Shown here in pieces: positions 1-6,949 of a stretch of DNA of 64,000 nucleotides. Location of the stretch: positions 174,190-238,189 of the forward strand of contig NZ_JACIFO010000005.1 of assembly GCF_014197445.1 (NCBI RefSeq), read 5' to 3'. A model generated the notes under the pieces. The model did no database searches and was not told the DNA's origin. It saw nothing but the letters and a program-made list of their open reading frames with translations. Made by a program: the position numbers and the translations under genes. This DNA is from Mesonia hippocampi (GTDB taxonomy: Bacteria; Bacteroidota; Bacteroidia; Flavobacteriales; Flavobacteriaceae). How positions within the stretch are numbered: the stretch's first letter is position 1; each line of letters begins with the position of its first letter.

Positions 1-552
1 AGTTACATTGAAACAGCCAAAGGAAAAGGCTACGAAGTACTTCTACTCGACTCCCCTATTGCAGCGCACTTAATCCAAAAGTTAGAAACCAGCAAAGAAA
101 ATATTTCTTTTGTACGCGTAGATAGCGACCACATTGATAACTTAATTAAGAAAGAAGAAAACACCACTTCTAAACTTTCTGAAGAAGAGCAAGAAAAACT
201 AAAAACAGAAATAGAAACGGTTGTTCCTAAAGAGAAATATAGCGTTCAGTTAGAAGCACTTGATAGCGATGCAGCGCCACTTATTATTACGCAACCAGAA
301 TTTATGCGCAGAATGAAAGAGATGCAACAAACAGGTGGCGGCGGTTTTATGGGAATGGGAAATATGCCCGAAATGTATAACCTTGTGGTAAATACCAACC
401 ACGAATTAATGGGAAATATCTTAACCAAAACAAAAGAAGAACAAGAAGCCCTTATTAAACAAGCCTTAGATTTAGCTAAACTATCTCAAAATTTATTAAA
501 AGGAGAAGAGCTAACTAATTTTGTAAAGCGCAGCTTTACAATGATTAAATAA
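1..552 (+). CDS. htpG: Molecular chaperone HtpG (Hsp90), 3' part
   Basis: This is the last 183 codons of an Hsp90-family chaperone, an ATP-dependent cytosolic homodimer that helps fold client proteins. The reading frame is open from base 1, so the N-terminal ATPase domain and most of the middle domain lie outside the window. The visible part begins in the late middle domain (GYEVLLLDSPIAAHLIQ) and continues through the C-terminal dimerisation domain. It contains a glycine/methionine-rich segment (GGGGFMGMGNMPEM) followed by the Hsp90-like ending with helices rich in Lys, Leu and Glu. There is no MEEVD tail, as expected for bacterial HtpG. It is followed directly by a strong hairpin terminator. 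The family assignment is firm; nothing can be said about the missing ATP-binding site. Confidence 0.93.
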   Translation, partial: SYIETAKGKGYEVLLLDSPIAAHLIQKLETSKENISFVRVDSDHIDNLIKKEENTTSKLSEEEQEKLKTEIETVVPKEKYSVQLEALDSDAAPLIITQPEFMRRMKEMQQTGGGGFMGMGNMPEMYNLVVNTNHELMGNILTKTKEEQEALIKQALDLAKLSQNLLKGEELTNFVKRSFTMIK

Positions 553-570
553 AAACATCTGCTTATCTCA

Positions 571-608
571 TAAAAAAACCGTTTGGAGAAATCCAAACGG
601 TTTTTTTT
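571..608. terminator. Bidirectional rho-independent terminator
   Basis: A perfect 10-bp stem (AACCGTTTGG / CCAAACGGTT) with a 6-nt loop is followed by a T run on the + strand and preceded by an A run, giving a U tract on the other strand too. It sits between convergent htpG and the DUF4168 gene and should end both transcripts. Confidence 0.9.
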
Positions 609-627
609 ATAAAGTATAACTATTTGA

Positions 628-1080
628 TTAGCCTACCAATAAAGCTTGTAATTTTTTAGCCAACTCAGGATTATCCCTAACTTCTTTGGCAATTTCCTCA
701 AAGCGATCTAAATTAAAGCCATGTTCTTTAATTAACGCTTCCATACGTTGCTGAAACACAGGTTGCATTTTCTGGATATCATCATTTATACGCTTATAGG
801 CTTCTTTATCTTCTTCAGATAAATCTGCCTTTGCTGTTTCATCTTGCATAGCAAAATGCAATTGCTGGAACTTATCTGGAGATAGTCCCGCATCTTGTAT
901 TTTTTTAAACAATTCTGCTTGAGAATTTTGGTTTAACGTCTGAAGCTCTTGTAGCGTATTAGCATAAGAAGTTAATTCTTTTTCGCTTACTCCTCCTGTT
1001 ACTTCTTGCGCATACATTAGCGTTCCTGATAAGAATGCTACGGTAAAAAGGAGTGTTTTTAATGTCTTTGTAATTTTCAT
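628..1080 (-). CDS. DUF4168 domain-containing exported protein
   Basis: A 150-residue protein with a clear signal peptide (basic MKITKTLKTLL, hydrophobic core, ending near YAQE), so probably periplasmic. The rest is charged and helical and fits the DUF4168 family: a conserved block around LSPDKFQQLH, then a repeat of the same helical pattern. Members are small exported proteins of unknown function found in Bacteroidota, Proteobacteria and cyanobacteria. No catalytic motif is visible. The gene is downstream of hisS on the same strand with a gap of 109 bp, which could hold its own promoter, and it ends at the bidirectional terminator. The family call is from pattern recognition; the function is unknown. 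Confidence 0.75.
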   Translation of the reverse strand: MKITKTLKTLLFTVAFLSGTLMYAQEVTGGVSEKELTSYANTLQELQTLNQNSQAELFKKIQDAGLSPDKFQQLHFAMQDETAKADLSEEDKEAYKRINDDIQKMQPVFQQRMEALIKEHGFNLDRFEEIAKEVRDNPELAKKLQALLVG

Positions 1081-1189
1081 AGTTGATAATTGTAATTTAT
1101 TAATTTATTCAATGTTAAGGATTTCAAGGCTAAAATCATAACAAAAGCTACAAGAATTACTCTATTTACATAAAAATTAACACCTCGTT

Positions 1190-2572
1190 TTATAAAACTT
1201 CTTGCTTTACCGCTCCGATAAGGTCGGTAAGTTTTAAGGTTTCTTGCGTTCCTGTAAGCATATTTTTAAGCGTATAGGTTTCTTCTGCAATTTCTTTTGT
1301 TCCAACCATAACAACAAACGGAATCGAGCGTTTATTTGCATAATTCATTTGTTTTTTCATTTTAGCATTGTCAGGGTAAAGCTCTGCGTTTACCCCTATC
1401 TCTCTTAGTTTATGTAAAGCTTTGGCTGCATATAAGGCTTCTTCTTCTCCAAAATTAATAAACAAAAGTTGTGTTGCGTTTTCTTGTGTTTTTGGGAATA
1501 AATCAAGTTCTTCTAAAGCTAGATATATTCTATCTAATCCAAAAGAAATACCTACACCACTCATCCCTTTTAAACCAAAAATACCGGTAAGGTCGTCATA
1601 ACGCCCTCCGCCTCCTATAGAGCCTAACTTAACGGTTTTAGGTGCGGCAACCTCAAAAATTGCTCCTGTATAATAATTTAAGCCTCTTGCTAAGGTTACG
1701 TCTAAATCTAACTGAGCTGTAACTAAAGGCATGGTTGCGATTACTTTCTGAATAAAAGCCAACTCCTCTACTCCTTTTAAACCAACCTCCGATGAGGCTA
1801 ACAATTGCTTTAATTGTGTTATTTTTTCTAAAAAGTTTCCAGACAAATCAAAAATAGGAGCTAATTTATGGATAGCTTCTGGAGTAATGCCTTTGCTTTG
1901 CATTTCTTCGATTACTTTCTCTTTTCCTATTTTATCTAATTTATCTAAAGCAACAGTAAAATCGATCAATTTATCTGGTTGCCCCATTACTTCGGCAAAG
2001 CCTGATAATATTTTACGGTTATTTATTTTTATCACTGTACCTTTTAAGCCCAAAGAAGTAAAAACAGCATCGTAAAGCTGTACAAACTCTACTTCTTGCC
2101 ATAAACTTGTACTGCCTACTACATCGGCATCGCATTGGTAAAATTCTCTAAACCTACCTTTTTGAGGTCTATCGGCACGCCAAACAGGTTGTATCTGGTA
2201 ACGCTTAAAAGGAAAGTCTAATTCATTTTGATGTTGTACCACATAACGTGCAAAAGGAACCGTAAGATCGTATCGCAAAGCTTTTTCTACAATCTTAGGG
2301 GTAAGTTGTGTGCTGTTTTTTTCTTGGTAAACATCATCGGGTACTTTCTTTAAAAAATCACCGCTATTTAAGATTTTAAATATCAAACGATCGCCTTCTT
2401 CTCCATATTTCCCCATAAGGGTATCGTAGTTCTCAAAGCTTGGCGTTTCAATAGGCTGAAATCCAAAGTGCTGAAAATGTTTTTTTATAGTTGAGATAAT
2501 ATAGTTGCGACGATTTACTTCGAGCGGTGAGAAATCTCGCGTTCCTTTAGGTATAGAAGGTTTTTGTGCCAT
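1190..2572 (-). CDS. hisS: Histidine--tRNA ligase
   Basis: Class II aminoacyl-tRNA synthetase that charges tRNA-His with histidine using ATP, in the cytosol. All landmarks are present: the N-terminal GTRDF (residues 10-14), the motif 2 region ending REFYQCDAD (about 132-150), the histidine-binding LNYYTG (about 296-301), the motif 3 GGGRYDDL and a C-terminal anticodon-binding domain from about residue 365. At 460 residues it is slightly longer than the E. coli enzyme (about 424), as is common in Bacteroidota. The start [14 protein letters not shown] places the first motif at the usual distance. It lies 77 bp downstream of the DUF6495-type gene, and a possible promoter box (TATCTTTA on the minus strand, 2592-2599) lies in that gap. 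Confidence 0.97.
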   Translation of the reverse strand: MAQKPSIPKGTRDFSPLEVNRRNYIISTIKKHFQHFGFQPIETPSFENYDTLMGKYGEEGDRLIFKILNSGDFLKKVPDDVYQEKNSTQLTPKIVEKALRYDLTVPFARYVVQHQNELDFPFKRYQIQPVWRADRPQKGRFREFYQCDADVVGSTSLWQEVEFVQLYDAVFTSLGLKGTVIKINNRKILSGFAEVMGQPDKLIDFTVALDKLDKIGKEKVIEEMQSKGITPEAIHKLAPIFDLSGNFLEKITQLKQLLASSEVGLKGVEELAFIQKVIATMPLVTAQLDLDVTLARGLNYYTGAIFEVAAPKTVKLGSIGGGGRYDDLTGIFGLKGMSGVGISFGLDRIYLALEELDLFPKTQENATQLLFINFGEEEALYAAKALHKLREIGVNAELYPDNAKMKKQMNYANKRSIPFVVMVGTKEIAEETYTLKNMLTGTQETLKLTDLIGAVKQEVL

Positions 2573-2649
2573 AATATTATTTTATATCTGGTAAAGATAC
2601 ATAAGTATTGTTTGAAAGCCTTAACGGAATAAGTGCTTAGGCTTTAAAT

Positions 2650-3126
2650 TTATTTATTTTCTAATCTTTCATTAAAAAACTCATACAACTGTCCTTTAGT
2701 GATATTCCCTCCTTGTTGGATTAAAACAAAAATATCTTTGTTTCTGTCTTCAGAAATAGCTTTTGTGGAAGTAAATAAAGTTACTTGTTCCTCTAAAAGG
2801 TTTTGTTGCAACCATTGGTAACCTTCTTTGGTACGAATATCTATCGCTTCATTTTCTACTTTTATTCCAATAAGCGACATGTGGTCTTCGTTGATTTTAA
2901 ATAAAAAAAGTTGTTGTTTTGAAATATGTTCGATATACTCGACTTTAGCAAGCACGCCTTCCCAGATTAAATCGCTAAAAACATCTAATTCTTGTTCGGC
3001 TACTTCGGGCTTATTGGTTTTTATTTCTTGCCATTCTGTTGCGGTAATCGACTGGCTTGCCAGAAAGTTAATAAACTCTTGGTGTAATTCTTCTAGTTGC
3101 TCTTTAGTTAATCGTGTGTATTTCAT
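2650..3126 (-). CDS. DUF6495-type hypothetical protein
   Basis: A 158-residue, acidic, soluble protein without signal peptide or membrane segment. The N-terminus (MKYTRLTKEQLEELHQEFI) and the rest of the sequence resemble a family of conserved Flavobacteriaceae proteins that I associate with DUF6495. The family lacks any assigned function. Its position next to hisS and the rpsF operon is of the kind seen for conserved housekeeping genes, but the sequence itself offers no catalytic motif. It is separated from the upstream rplI gene by a strong terminator, so it probably has its own promoter in the short gap. The family number is from memory and less certain than the reality of the gene. Confidence 0.7.
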   Translation of the reverse strand: MKYTRLTKEQLEELHQEFINFLASQSITATEWQEIKTNKPEVAEQELDVFSDLIWEGVLAKVEYIEHISKQQLFLFKINEDHMSLIGIKVENEAIDIRTKEGYQWLQQNLLEEQVTLFTSTKAISEDRNKDIFVLIQQGGNITKGQLYEFFNERLENK

Positions 3127-3146
3127 TTTAGAAACTTTATGGGTAT

Positions 3147-3174
3147 AAAAAAACCTACCCGATGGGGTAGGTTT
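3147..3174 (-). terminator. Terminator of the rpsF-rpsR-rplI operon
   Basis: A perfect 10-bp stem (AAACCTACCC / GGGTAGGTTT) with a 4-nt loop. Read on the minus strand it is followed by a run of seven U residues, 20 bp after the rplI stop codon. Confidence 0.88.
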
Positions 3175-3193
3175 TTATGTATTTAAACTACAA

Positions 3194-3643
3194 TTAGTTT
3201 TCTTTTACCACATCAAAAGTGAAGTTAGAGATTACTTCTCTATGGAAACGAAGTTTAGCTTCGTATTGTCCTAATCTTTTAATGTTACCACCTAAAATAG
3301 TGATGTATTTTTTGTCGATTGCTACGCCTTCTTTTGCAAGAGCTTCGCTTAAATCGATAGTAGTTACGCTACCAAATAGTTTATCATCGTTTCCTGCTTT
3401 TGCAGCAATTTTTAATTCTAAACCATTTAATTTATTAGCTTGGCTTTGTGCCTCTTCTACTTGTTTTTTCTCTTTATATGCGCGTTGCTTTAAGGTCTCT
3501 GCTAACATTTTTTTAGCAGAAGGTGTAGCCAATACAGCAAATCCTTGAGGAATAAGGAAGTTTCTTCCGTATCCTGGTTTCACTTCTACAATATCATCAG
3601 CAAACCCTAAGTTGTCTACGTCTTTTTTTAATATTAATTCCAT
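3194..3643 (-). CDS. rplI: 50S ribosomal protein L9
   Basis: L9 binds 23S rRNA near the base of the L1 stalk and helps keep the reading frame. The 149-residue length is typical. The N-terminal rRNA-binding domain carries the family signature GYGRNFLIPQG (about residues 24-34), followed by a long lysine/glutamine-rich connecting helix (about 45-75) and a small C-terminal domain. It is the last gene of the rpsF-rpsR-rplI operon, 15 bp after rpsR, and is followed by a strong terminator. The order S6-S18-L9 is the common bacterial order, here without the ssb or priB gene some lineages insert. Confidence 0.97.
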   Translation of the reverse strand: MELILKKDVDNLGFADDIVEVKPGYGRNFLIPQGFAVLATPSAKKMLAETLKQRAYKEKKQVEEAQSQANKLNGLELKIAAKAGNDDKLFGSVTTIDLSEALAKEGVAIDKKYITILGGNIKRLGQYEAKLRFHREVISNFTFDVVKEN

Positions 3644-3658
3644 AATCCGCTTATTCTT

Positions 3659-3955
3659 TTATTTTAATAAATCACCAACGTATGGCATTAAGGCTAAATG
3701 ACGTGCTCTTTTTATGGCAGTAGATACTTTACGTTGGTATTTTAGAGAAGTACCTGTTAATCGTCTTGGTAAAATTTTACCTTGCTCGTTTACAAAAGAC
3801 ATTAAAAAGTCTGGATCTTTATAATCGATATACTTAATACCCGATCTTTTAAAGCGGCAGTATTTTTTATTTTTCGAAGTTTCGATATTTAATGGAGTAA
3901 GATATCTAATCTCTCCATCTTTTTTTCCTTTGGCTTGTTGTTCTATAGATGACAT
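3659..3955 (-). CDS. rpsR: 30S ribosomal protein S18
   Basis: S18 forms a heterodimer with S6 on the platform of the 30S subunit. The 98-residue protein has the conserved core ([22 protein letters not shown], followed by [27 protein letters not shown]). A longer basic N-terminal extension ([23 protein letters not shown]) precedes the core, as usual in Bacteroidota. The Cys near residue 33 (KYCRF) is retained. It starts only 4 bp after the rpsF stop codon, indicating translational coupling with its binding partner. Confidence 0.97.
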   Translation of the reverse strand: MSSIEQQAKGKKDGEIRYLTPLNIETSKNKKYCRFKRSGIKYIDYKDPDFLMSFVNEQGKILPRRLTGTSLKYQRKVSTAIKRARHLALMPYVGDLLK

Positions 3956-3959
3956 CTTC

Positions 3960-4298
3960 TTAAGCTTTTTCTTTGTTTCGTTTTACTCTTTTTTCTGCCC
4001 AAGCAACTGCATGCTTATCTAGTTTTACACTTAGATAACGCATAATGCGTTCATCTCTTCTAAACATCAACTCTAATGGGTCGATAGCTTGTGCGTCTAC
4101 TTGGTACTCAAATAAATGGTAAAAGCCACTTTTCTTGTGCTGAATAGGGTAAGCTAATTTTTTAAGCCCCCAGTTCTCTTTGTTTACCATTTTAGCCCCT
4201 TTAGAAACAAGAAAATCTTCGTACTTCTGTACTGTCTCCTTTACCTGATCTTCAGATAAAACGGGATTTAAAATGAAAACAGTTTCATAATGTTTCAT
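3960..4298 (-). CDS. rpsF: 30S ribosomal protein S6
   Basis: First gene of the S6-S18-L9 operon. The 112-residue product begins [19 protein letters not shown], the standard S6 start, and has the conserved central block [24 protein letters not shown] (given here in part: [11 protein letters not shown] then GFYHLFEYQ) and the [18 protein letters not shown] strand. It pairs with S18 and helps assemble the 30S platform. A promoter with both Bacteroidota elements lies 36-67 bp upstream. In many bacteria S6-S18 autoregulates through a leader RNA; no clear leader hairpin was found here. Confidence 0.97.
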   Translation of the reverse strand: MKHYETVFILNPVLSEDQVKETVQKYEDFLVSKGAKMVNKENWGLKKLAYPIQHKKSGFYHLFEYQVDAQAIDPLELMFRRDERIMRYLSVKLDKHAVAWAEKRVKRNKEKA

Positions 4299-4333
4299 AA
4301 AATGATTATTTAAATTTGTTTTAATAAAGTGTG

Positions 4334-4365
4334 CAAAAATACCTATTTTTTATTTCTTACACAAA
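4334..4365 (-). promoter_or_regulatory. Predicted Bacteroidota promoter of rpsF operon
   Basis: On the minus strand, TTTG (4365-4362) and TATTTTTG (4341-4334) are separated by 20 bp. This matches the Bacteroidota sigma-ABfr consensus TTTG-N19-21-TAnnTTTG and lies at a sensible distance from the rpsF start. Confidence 0.6.
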
Positions 4366-4404
4366 AAGTATGGTATTTTTTAATGAAAATAGGTTTTTGT
4401 TACG

Positions 4405-4412
4405 TACTTTTG
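4405..4412 (+). promoter_or_regulatory. Predicted -7 box for the sigma-factor operon
   Basis: TACTTTTG matches the Bacteroidota -7 consensus TAnnTTTG, 31 bp before the ATG of the sigma-factor gene. No good -33 TTTG is present at 19-21 bp, so the operon could also be read by an alternative sigma factor, including its own product. Confidence 0.45.
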
Positions 4413-4443
4413 CCAGCCTAACTAATCTAATCTACTTAAATAC

Positions 4444-5034
4444 ATGTCTAATCCTCAACAGCATAAACATGCAAAACTCTCTGATGAGGAGCTAATAAAA
4501 GACATTGTTAGAACACGGGATACAAATAAATTTGCTACGCTTTACAGCCGGTATGCAGAAAAAGTATATCATAAATGCTTAAGTTTTTCTAAATCACCAG
4601 AAGAGGCTCAGGATTTAGTCCACGATATTTTTATTAAACTGTTTGTAAAGCTAAGTACTTTTAATCATCAATCAAAATTTTCTACTTGGTTATATTCTTT
4701 TACCTATAATTTTTGTGTAAATTATGTTGAGCGAAAATTAAAAAAGCATAAAGAAAAGTTTGTTTCTTCAGAAAATTTAACTATTTATGAAAATTATAAC
4801 CAAGAAATAAGTAGAGAGATACATGATCATGAAATTTTTGACCTAAAAACCGAAAAATTACAACTAGCACTTTTAAAAATAGACGTTAATAGCAAAACCA
4901 TATTACTGATGAAATATCAGGATGATTTTAGTATTAAAGAAATTATGGATGCCTTAAGCCTAAAGGAAAGTGCCGTAAAAATGAGGTTAAATAGAGCCAA
5001 AGCTCGTTTAATAGAAATTTATAACACAATATGA
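4444..5034 (+). CDS. ECF-type RNA polymerase sigma factor
   Basis: A 196-residue sigma-70 family factor of the extracytoplasmic-function group. Region 2 lies at about residues 30-105 (LYSRYAEKVYHKCLSF, AQDLVHDIFIKLF, and the -10 recognition helix STWLYSFTYNFCVNYV). Region 4 lies at about 140-195 with a helix-turn-helix (FSIKEIMDALSLKESAVKMRLNRAKARL). A charged linker replaces region 3. It should direct RNA polymerase to a stress or envelope regulon. No membrane anti-sigma factor of the FecR or zinc-binding type is next to it. Its stop overlaps the start of a 65-residue gene (ATGA), which is followed 2 bp later by an MscS-like channel gene, so all three are translated from one mRNA. Confidence 0.88.
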   Translation: MSNPQQHKHAKLSDEELIKDIVRTRDTNKFATLYSRYAEKVYHKCLSFSKSPEEAQDLVHDIFIKLFVKLSTFNHQSKFSTWLYSFTYNFCVNYVERKLKKHKEKFVSSENLTIYENYNQEISREIHDHEIFDLKTEKLQLALLKIDVNSKTILLMKYQDDFSIKEIMDALSLKESAVKMRLNRAKARLIEIYNTI

Positions 5035-5228
5035 ACCCATTTAAGAAAATCTTGCACGACGAAAAGTTGCCAGACACCTTAAAAGATAAGGTAATGGGTG
5101 ATATTGAACTGATTAAATTATCGCTAGACTTTACCGACTTGATAGCTGTTAAATATCCCGCTACTTTACAAGAACTCTTTACGATAAAGGATAAAAACAA
5201 GCCAGACCCTAACAAAAAACAATCTTAA
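5031..5228 (+). CDS. 65-residue protein between sigma factor and MscS-like channel
   Basis: A small soluble protein with a leucine/isoleucine-rich central helix (DKVMGDIELIKLSLDFTDLIAVKYPATLQELF) framed by charged ends; shown here as the pieces DKVMGDIELIKLSLDF and TDLIAVKYPATLQELF. It has no signal peptide, membrane segment or cysteines, so it is not a classical anti-sigma factor. It overlaps the sigma gene by 4 bp and lies 2 bp before the channel gene. I recall similar short proteins in other flavobacteria next to sigma factors, but cannot name a family. Position suggests a regulator or adaptor of the sigma factor or the channel; this is inference. The tight overlaps make it very likely to be translated. 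Confidence 0.7.
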   Translation: MNPFKKILHDEKLPDTLKDKVMGDIELIKLSLDFTDLIAVKYPATLQELFTIKDKNKPDPNKKQS

Positions 5229-5230
5229 GC

Positions 5231-6046
5231 ATGGAAACACCTACATTAAACCTAAATATACTAGATAGCCTCTACGCTAAATTTGCTGATTTTTTACCTA
5301 AAGCATTAATGTTTATAGCCTTTATTGTGATTGGTTGGCTAGCATTAAAAGCTATTTTATACCTCGCTAAAAAACTTCTTAAACTTACTAAAATAGATAA
5401 ACTAAGCGGCAAGATTAACAACAATGACTTGGTTGAAAAGTTAAATATAAAAATTAACCCAAGCAGCATTATCTTAAGCTTCTTAAAATGGTTTTTAATA
5501 CTTGTTTTAGTTATTATTGGTGCAGATATGCTTAAACTTAGTGCTCTATCAGAGCAAACCGCCAAGCTTATTGCCTATTTACCTAACTTTTTTACTGCTT
5601 TACTACTATTTTTAGGGGGAGTTTATTTAGCTAACCTTCTTAAAAAATCGGTTTATAGCTTATTAAAGTCTATAGATTTAAGCGGAGCTAAACTTATAAG
5701 CTTAATTCTTTTTTACTTCCTTATTATCATGATTAGTATTACTGCGCTTAACCAAGCAGGAGTAAATACCAACATTATAACCAATAATCTATTTCTAATT
5801 ATCGGAGCCTTTTTAGCAGCCTTCACCATTGCATTTGGACTTGGCTCTAGAGATATTGTATACCGACTACTATTAGGTTTTTACACCCAAAAAAGCATCC
5901 GTACTGGTAGCCGTGTAAAAATAGGAGATATAGAGGGGATTGTACTAGACGTTAGCAACATCTACATTATTATTAAAACCTCCGAAAACAAAGTGGTTTT
6001 ACCAATTAAACAATTAAACAACCATAAAATTGAAATTTTAGATTAA
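5231..6046 (+). CDS. Small mechanosensitive ion channel (MscS family)
   Basis: A 271-residue inner-membrane protein with about five transmembrane helices (roughly residues 20-45, 78-100, 112-135, 152-175 and 185-207). The last helix runs into a motif typical of MscS pores and their beta domain (AFGLGSRDIVYRLLLGFYTQ, then IRTGSRVKIGDIEGIVLDVS). It lacks the large C-terminal cytoplasmic cage of E. coli MscS (286 aa) beyond the beta domain, since it ends soon after the VVLPIKQLNNHKIEI segment. MscS-type channels open under membrane tension to release solutes. The gene is the last of the sigma-factor operon and ends before a terminator-like hairpin. Whether it opens under tension or acts as a sensor for the sigma factor is unknown. 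Confidence 0.85.
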   Translation: METPTLNLNILDSLYAKFADFLPKALMFIAFIVIGWLALKAILYLAKKLLKLTKIDKLSGKINNNDLVEKLNIKINPSSIILSFLKWFLILVLVIIGADMLKLSALSEQTAKLIAYLPNFFTALLLFLGGVYLANLLKKSVYSLLKSIDLSGAKLISLILFYFLIIMISITALNQAGVNTNIITNNLFLIIGAFLAAFTIAFGLGSRDIVYRLLLGFYTQKSIRTGSRVKIGDIEGIVLDVSNIYIIIKTSENKVVLPIKQLNNHKIEILD

Positions 6047-6130
6047 AAAAGTGACTTAATGCTATCTTTTAGTGTCTATATAATGATAAGGGGTAGCTTT
6101 TTAATAAATACAAAACATTGTTAAATTACA

Positions 6131-6176
6131 AAAGCACAGGCTTTATCTAAACCATAAAAGTCTGTGCTTTTTTTTT
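6131..6176 (+). terminator. Terminator after the sigma/MscS operon
   Basis: Stem AAAGCACAG / CTGTGCTTT (6131-6139 with 6162-6170), extended inward by CTTTAT/ATAAAAG, followed by nine T residues. It lies 85 bp after the MscS-like stop codon. Confidence 0.8.
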
Positions 6177-6217
6177 GCACAGCCTGTAAACAAAAACATT
6201 AAAATTTAACCAGGCTT

Positions 6218-6934
6218 TTGAAAACATCTAAAATAAATTGTATTGTTGTAGACGACTCTGATTTACAAAGACTAGTTTTTATAAAACTTATAAACAAACA
6301 CCCTCGCCTTAACCTTGTTGGCGTGTATAAAAACGCTATAAAAGCAAAAAACACCTTATTGAGTGATGGCAATAACGTAGACCTTATTTTTTTAGATATA
6401 GACCTACCACTCCTATCGGGTTTTGACTTATTAGACAACTTAGAAAAACCTAAAAAGGTAATTTTTATTTCAGAACATGATAAGCACGCGTTAAAGGCAT
6501 TTAATTACGGCGCGATAGATTACTTAAAAAAACTGGTTACTAAAAACAGGTTTGAACAAGCGGTAGAGCGAGCATTAAATCACTTTAGCTCCACAAAAAA
6601 CCTGTTAAACAAAGCCTACATCTTTGTAAAAAGTAAAAATCAAAAATATAAGATTTTTATAAACGAGATTAATTATTTAATAGCTAAAGGCGACTACGTA
6701 AGCATTGTTACAGAAAGCGCAGAATATGCCATTCTCTCTACACTTAAAGCTTGTTTAGAAAAACTGCCTAAAGGGCAATTTATGCGAGTACACAAATCCT
6801 ACGCTGTTAACCTCTATAAAATACAACGCTATACAAGTCAACATGTTTTTATAAACAATACAAAAATTCCTTTAAGCAGAAACAGAAAAAAAACACTAGA
6901 AACCACCTTACAAAACCTCAGCTATAAAAACTAA
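6218..6934 (+). CDS. LytTR-family response regulator transcription factor
   Basis: A 238-residue two-domain regulator. The receiver domain (about 1-120) has the acidic pair D12-D13, the phospho-acceptor D60 (LIFLDIDLPLLSGFDLL) and a Ser at the switch position (VIFISEHD). The usual Lys-Pro pair after DYL is changed: the sequence reads DYLKKLVTKNRF, so the cis-proline is missing. A LytTR DNA-binding domain follows (about 135-235; IFINEINYLIAKGDYVSI, FMRVHKSYAVNL). The start is a TTG; no ATG occurs near the expected N-terminus, and starting here gives the normal MKTSKINCIVVDDSD. No histidine kinase is adjacent, so it is an orphan here. Targets are unknown. Confidence 0.88.
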   Translation: MKTSKINCIVVDDSDLQRLVFIKLINKHPRLNLVGVYKNAIKAKNTLLSDGNNVDLIFLDIDLPLLSGFDLLDNLEKPKKVIFISEHDKHALKAFNYGAIDYLKKLVTKNRFEQAVERALNHFSSTKNLLNKAYIFVKSKNQKYKIFINEINYLIAKGDYVSIVTESAEYAILSTLKACLEKLPKGQFMRVHKSYAVNLYKIQRYTSQHVFINNTKIPLSRNRKKTLETTLQNLSYKN

Positions 6935-6949
6935 AACTCACCTCTCTCT

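Noticed and set aside
246..428. 60-aa frame on the minus strand
   Set aside because: It lies antisense to htpG and shows no conserved motif, so it is a shadow frame.
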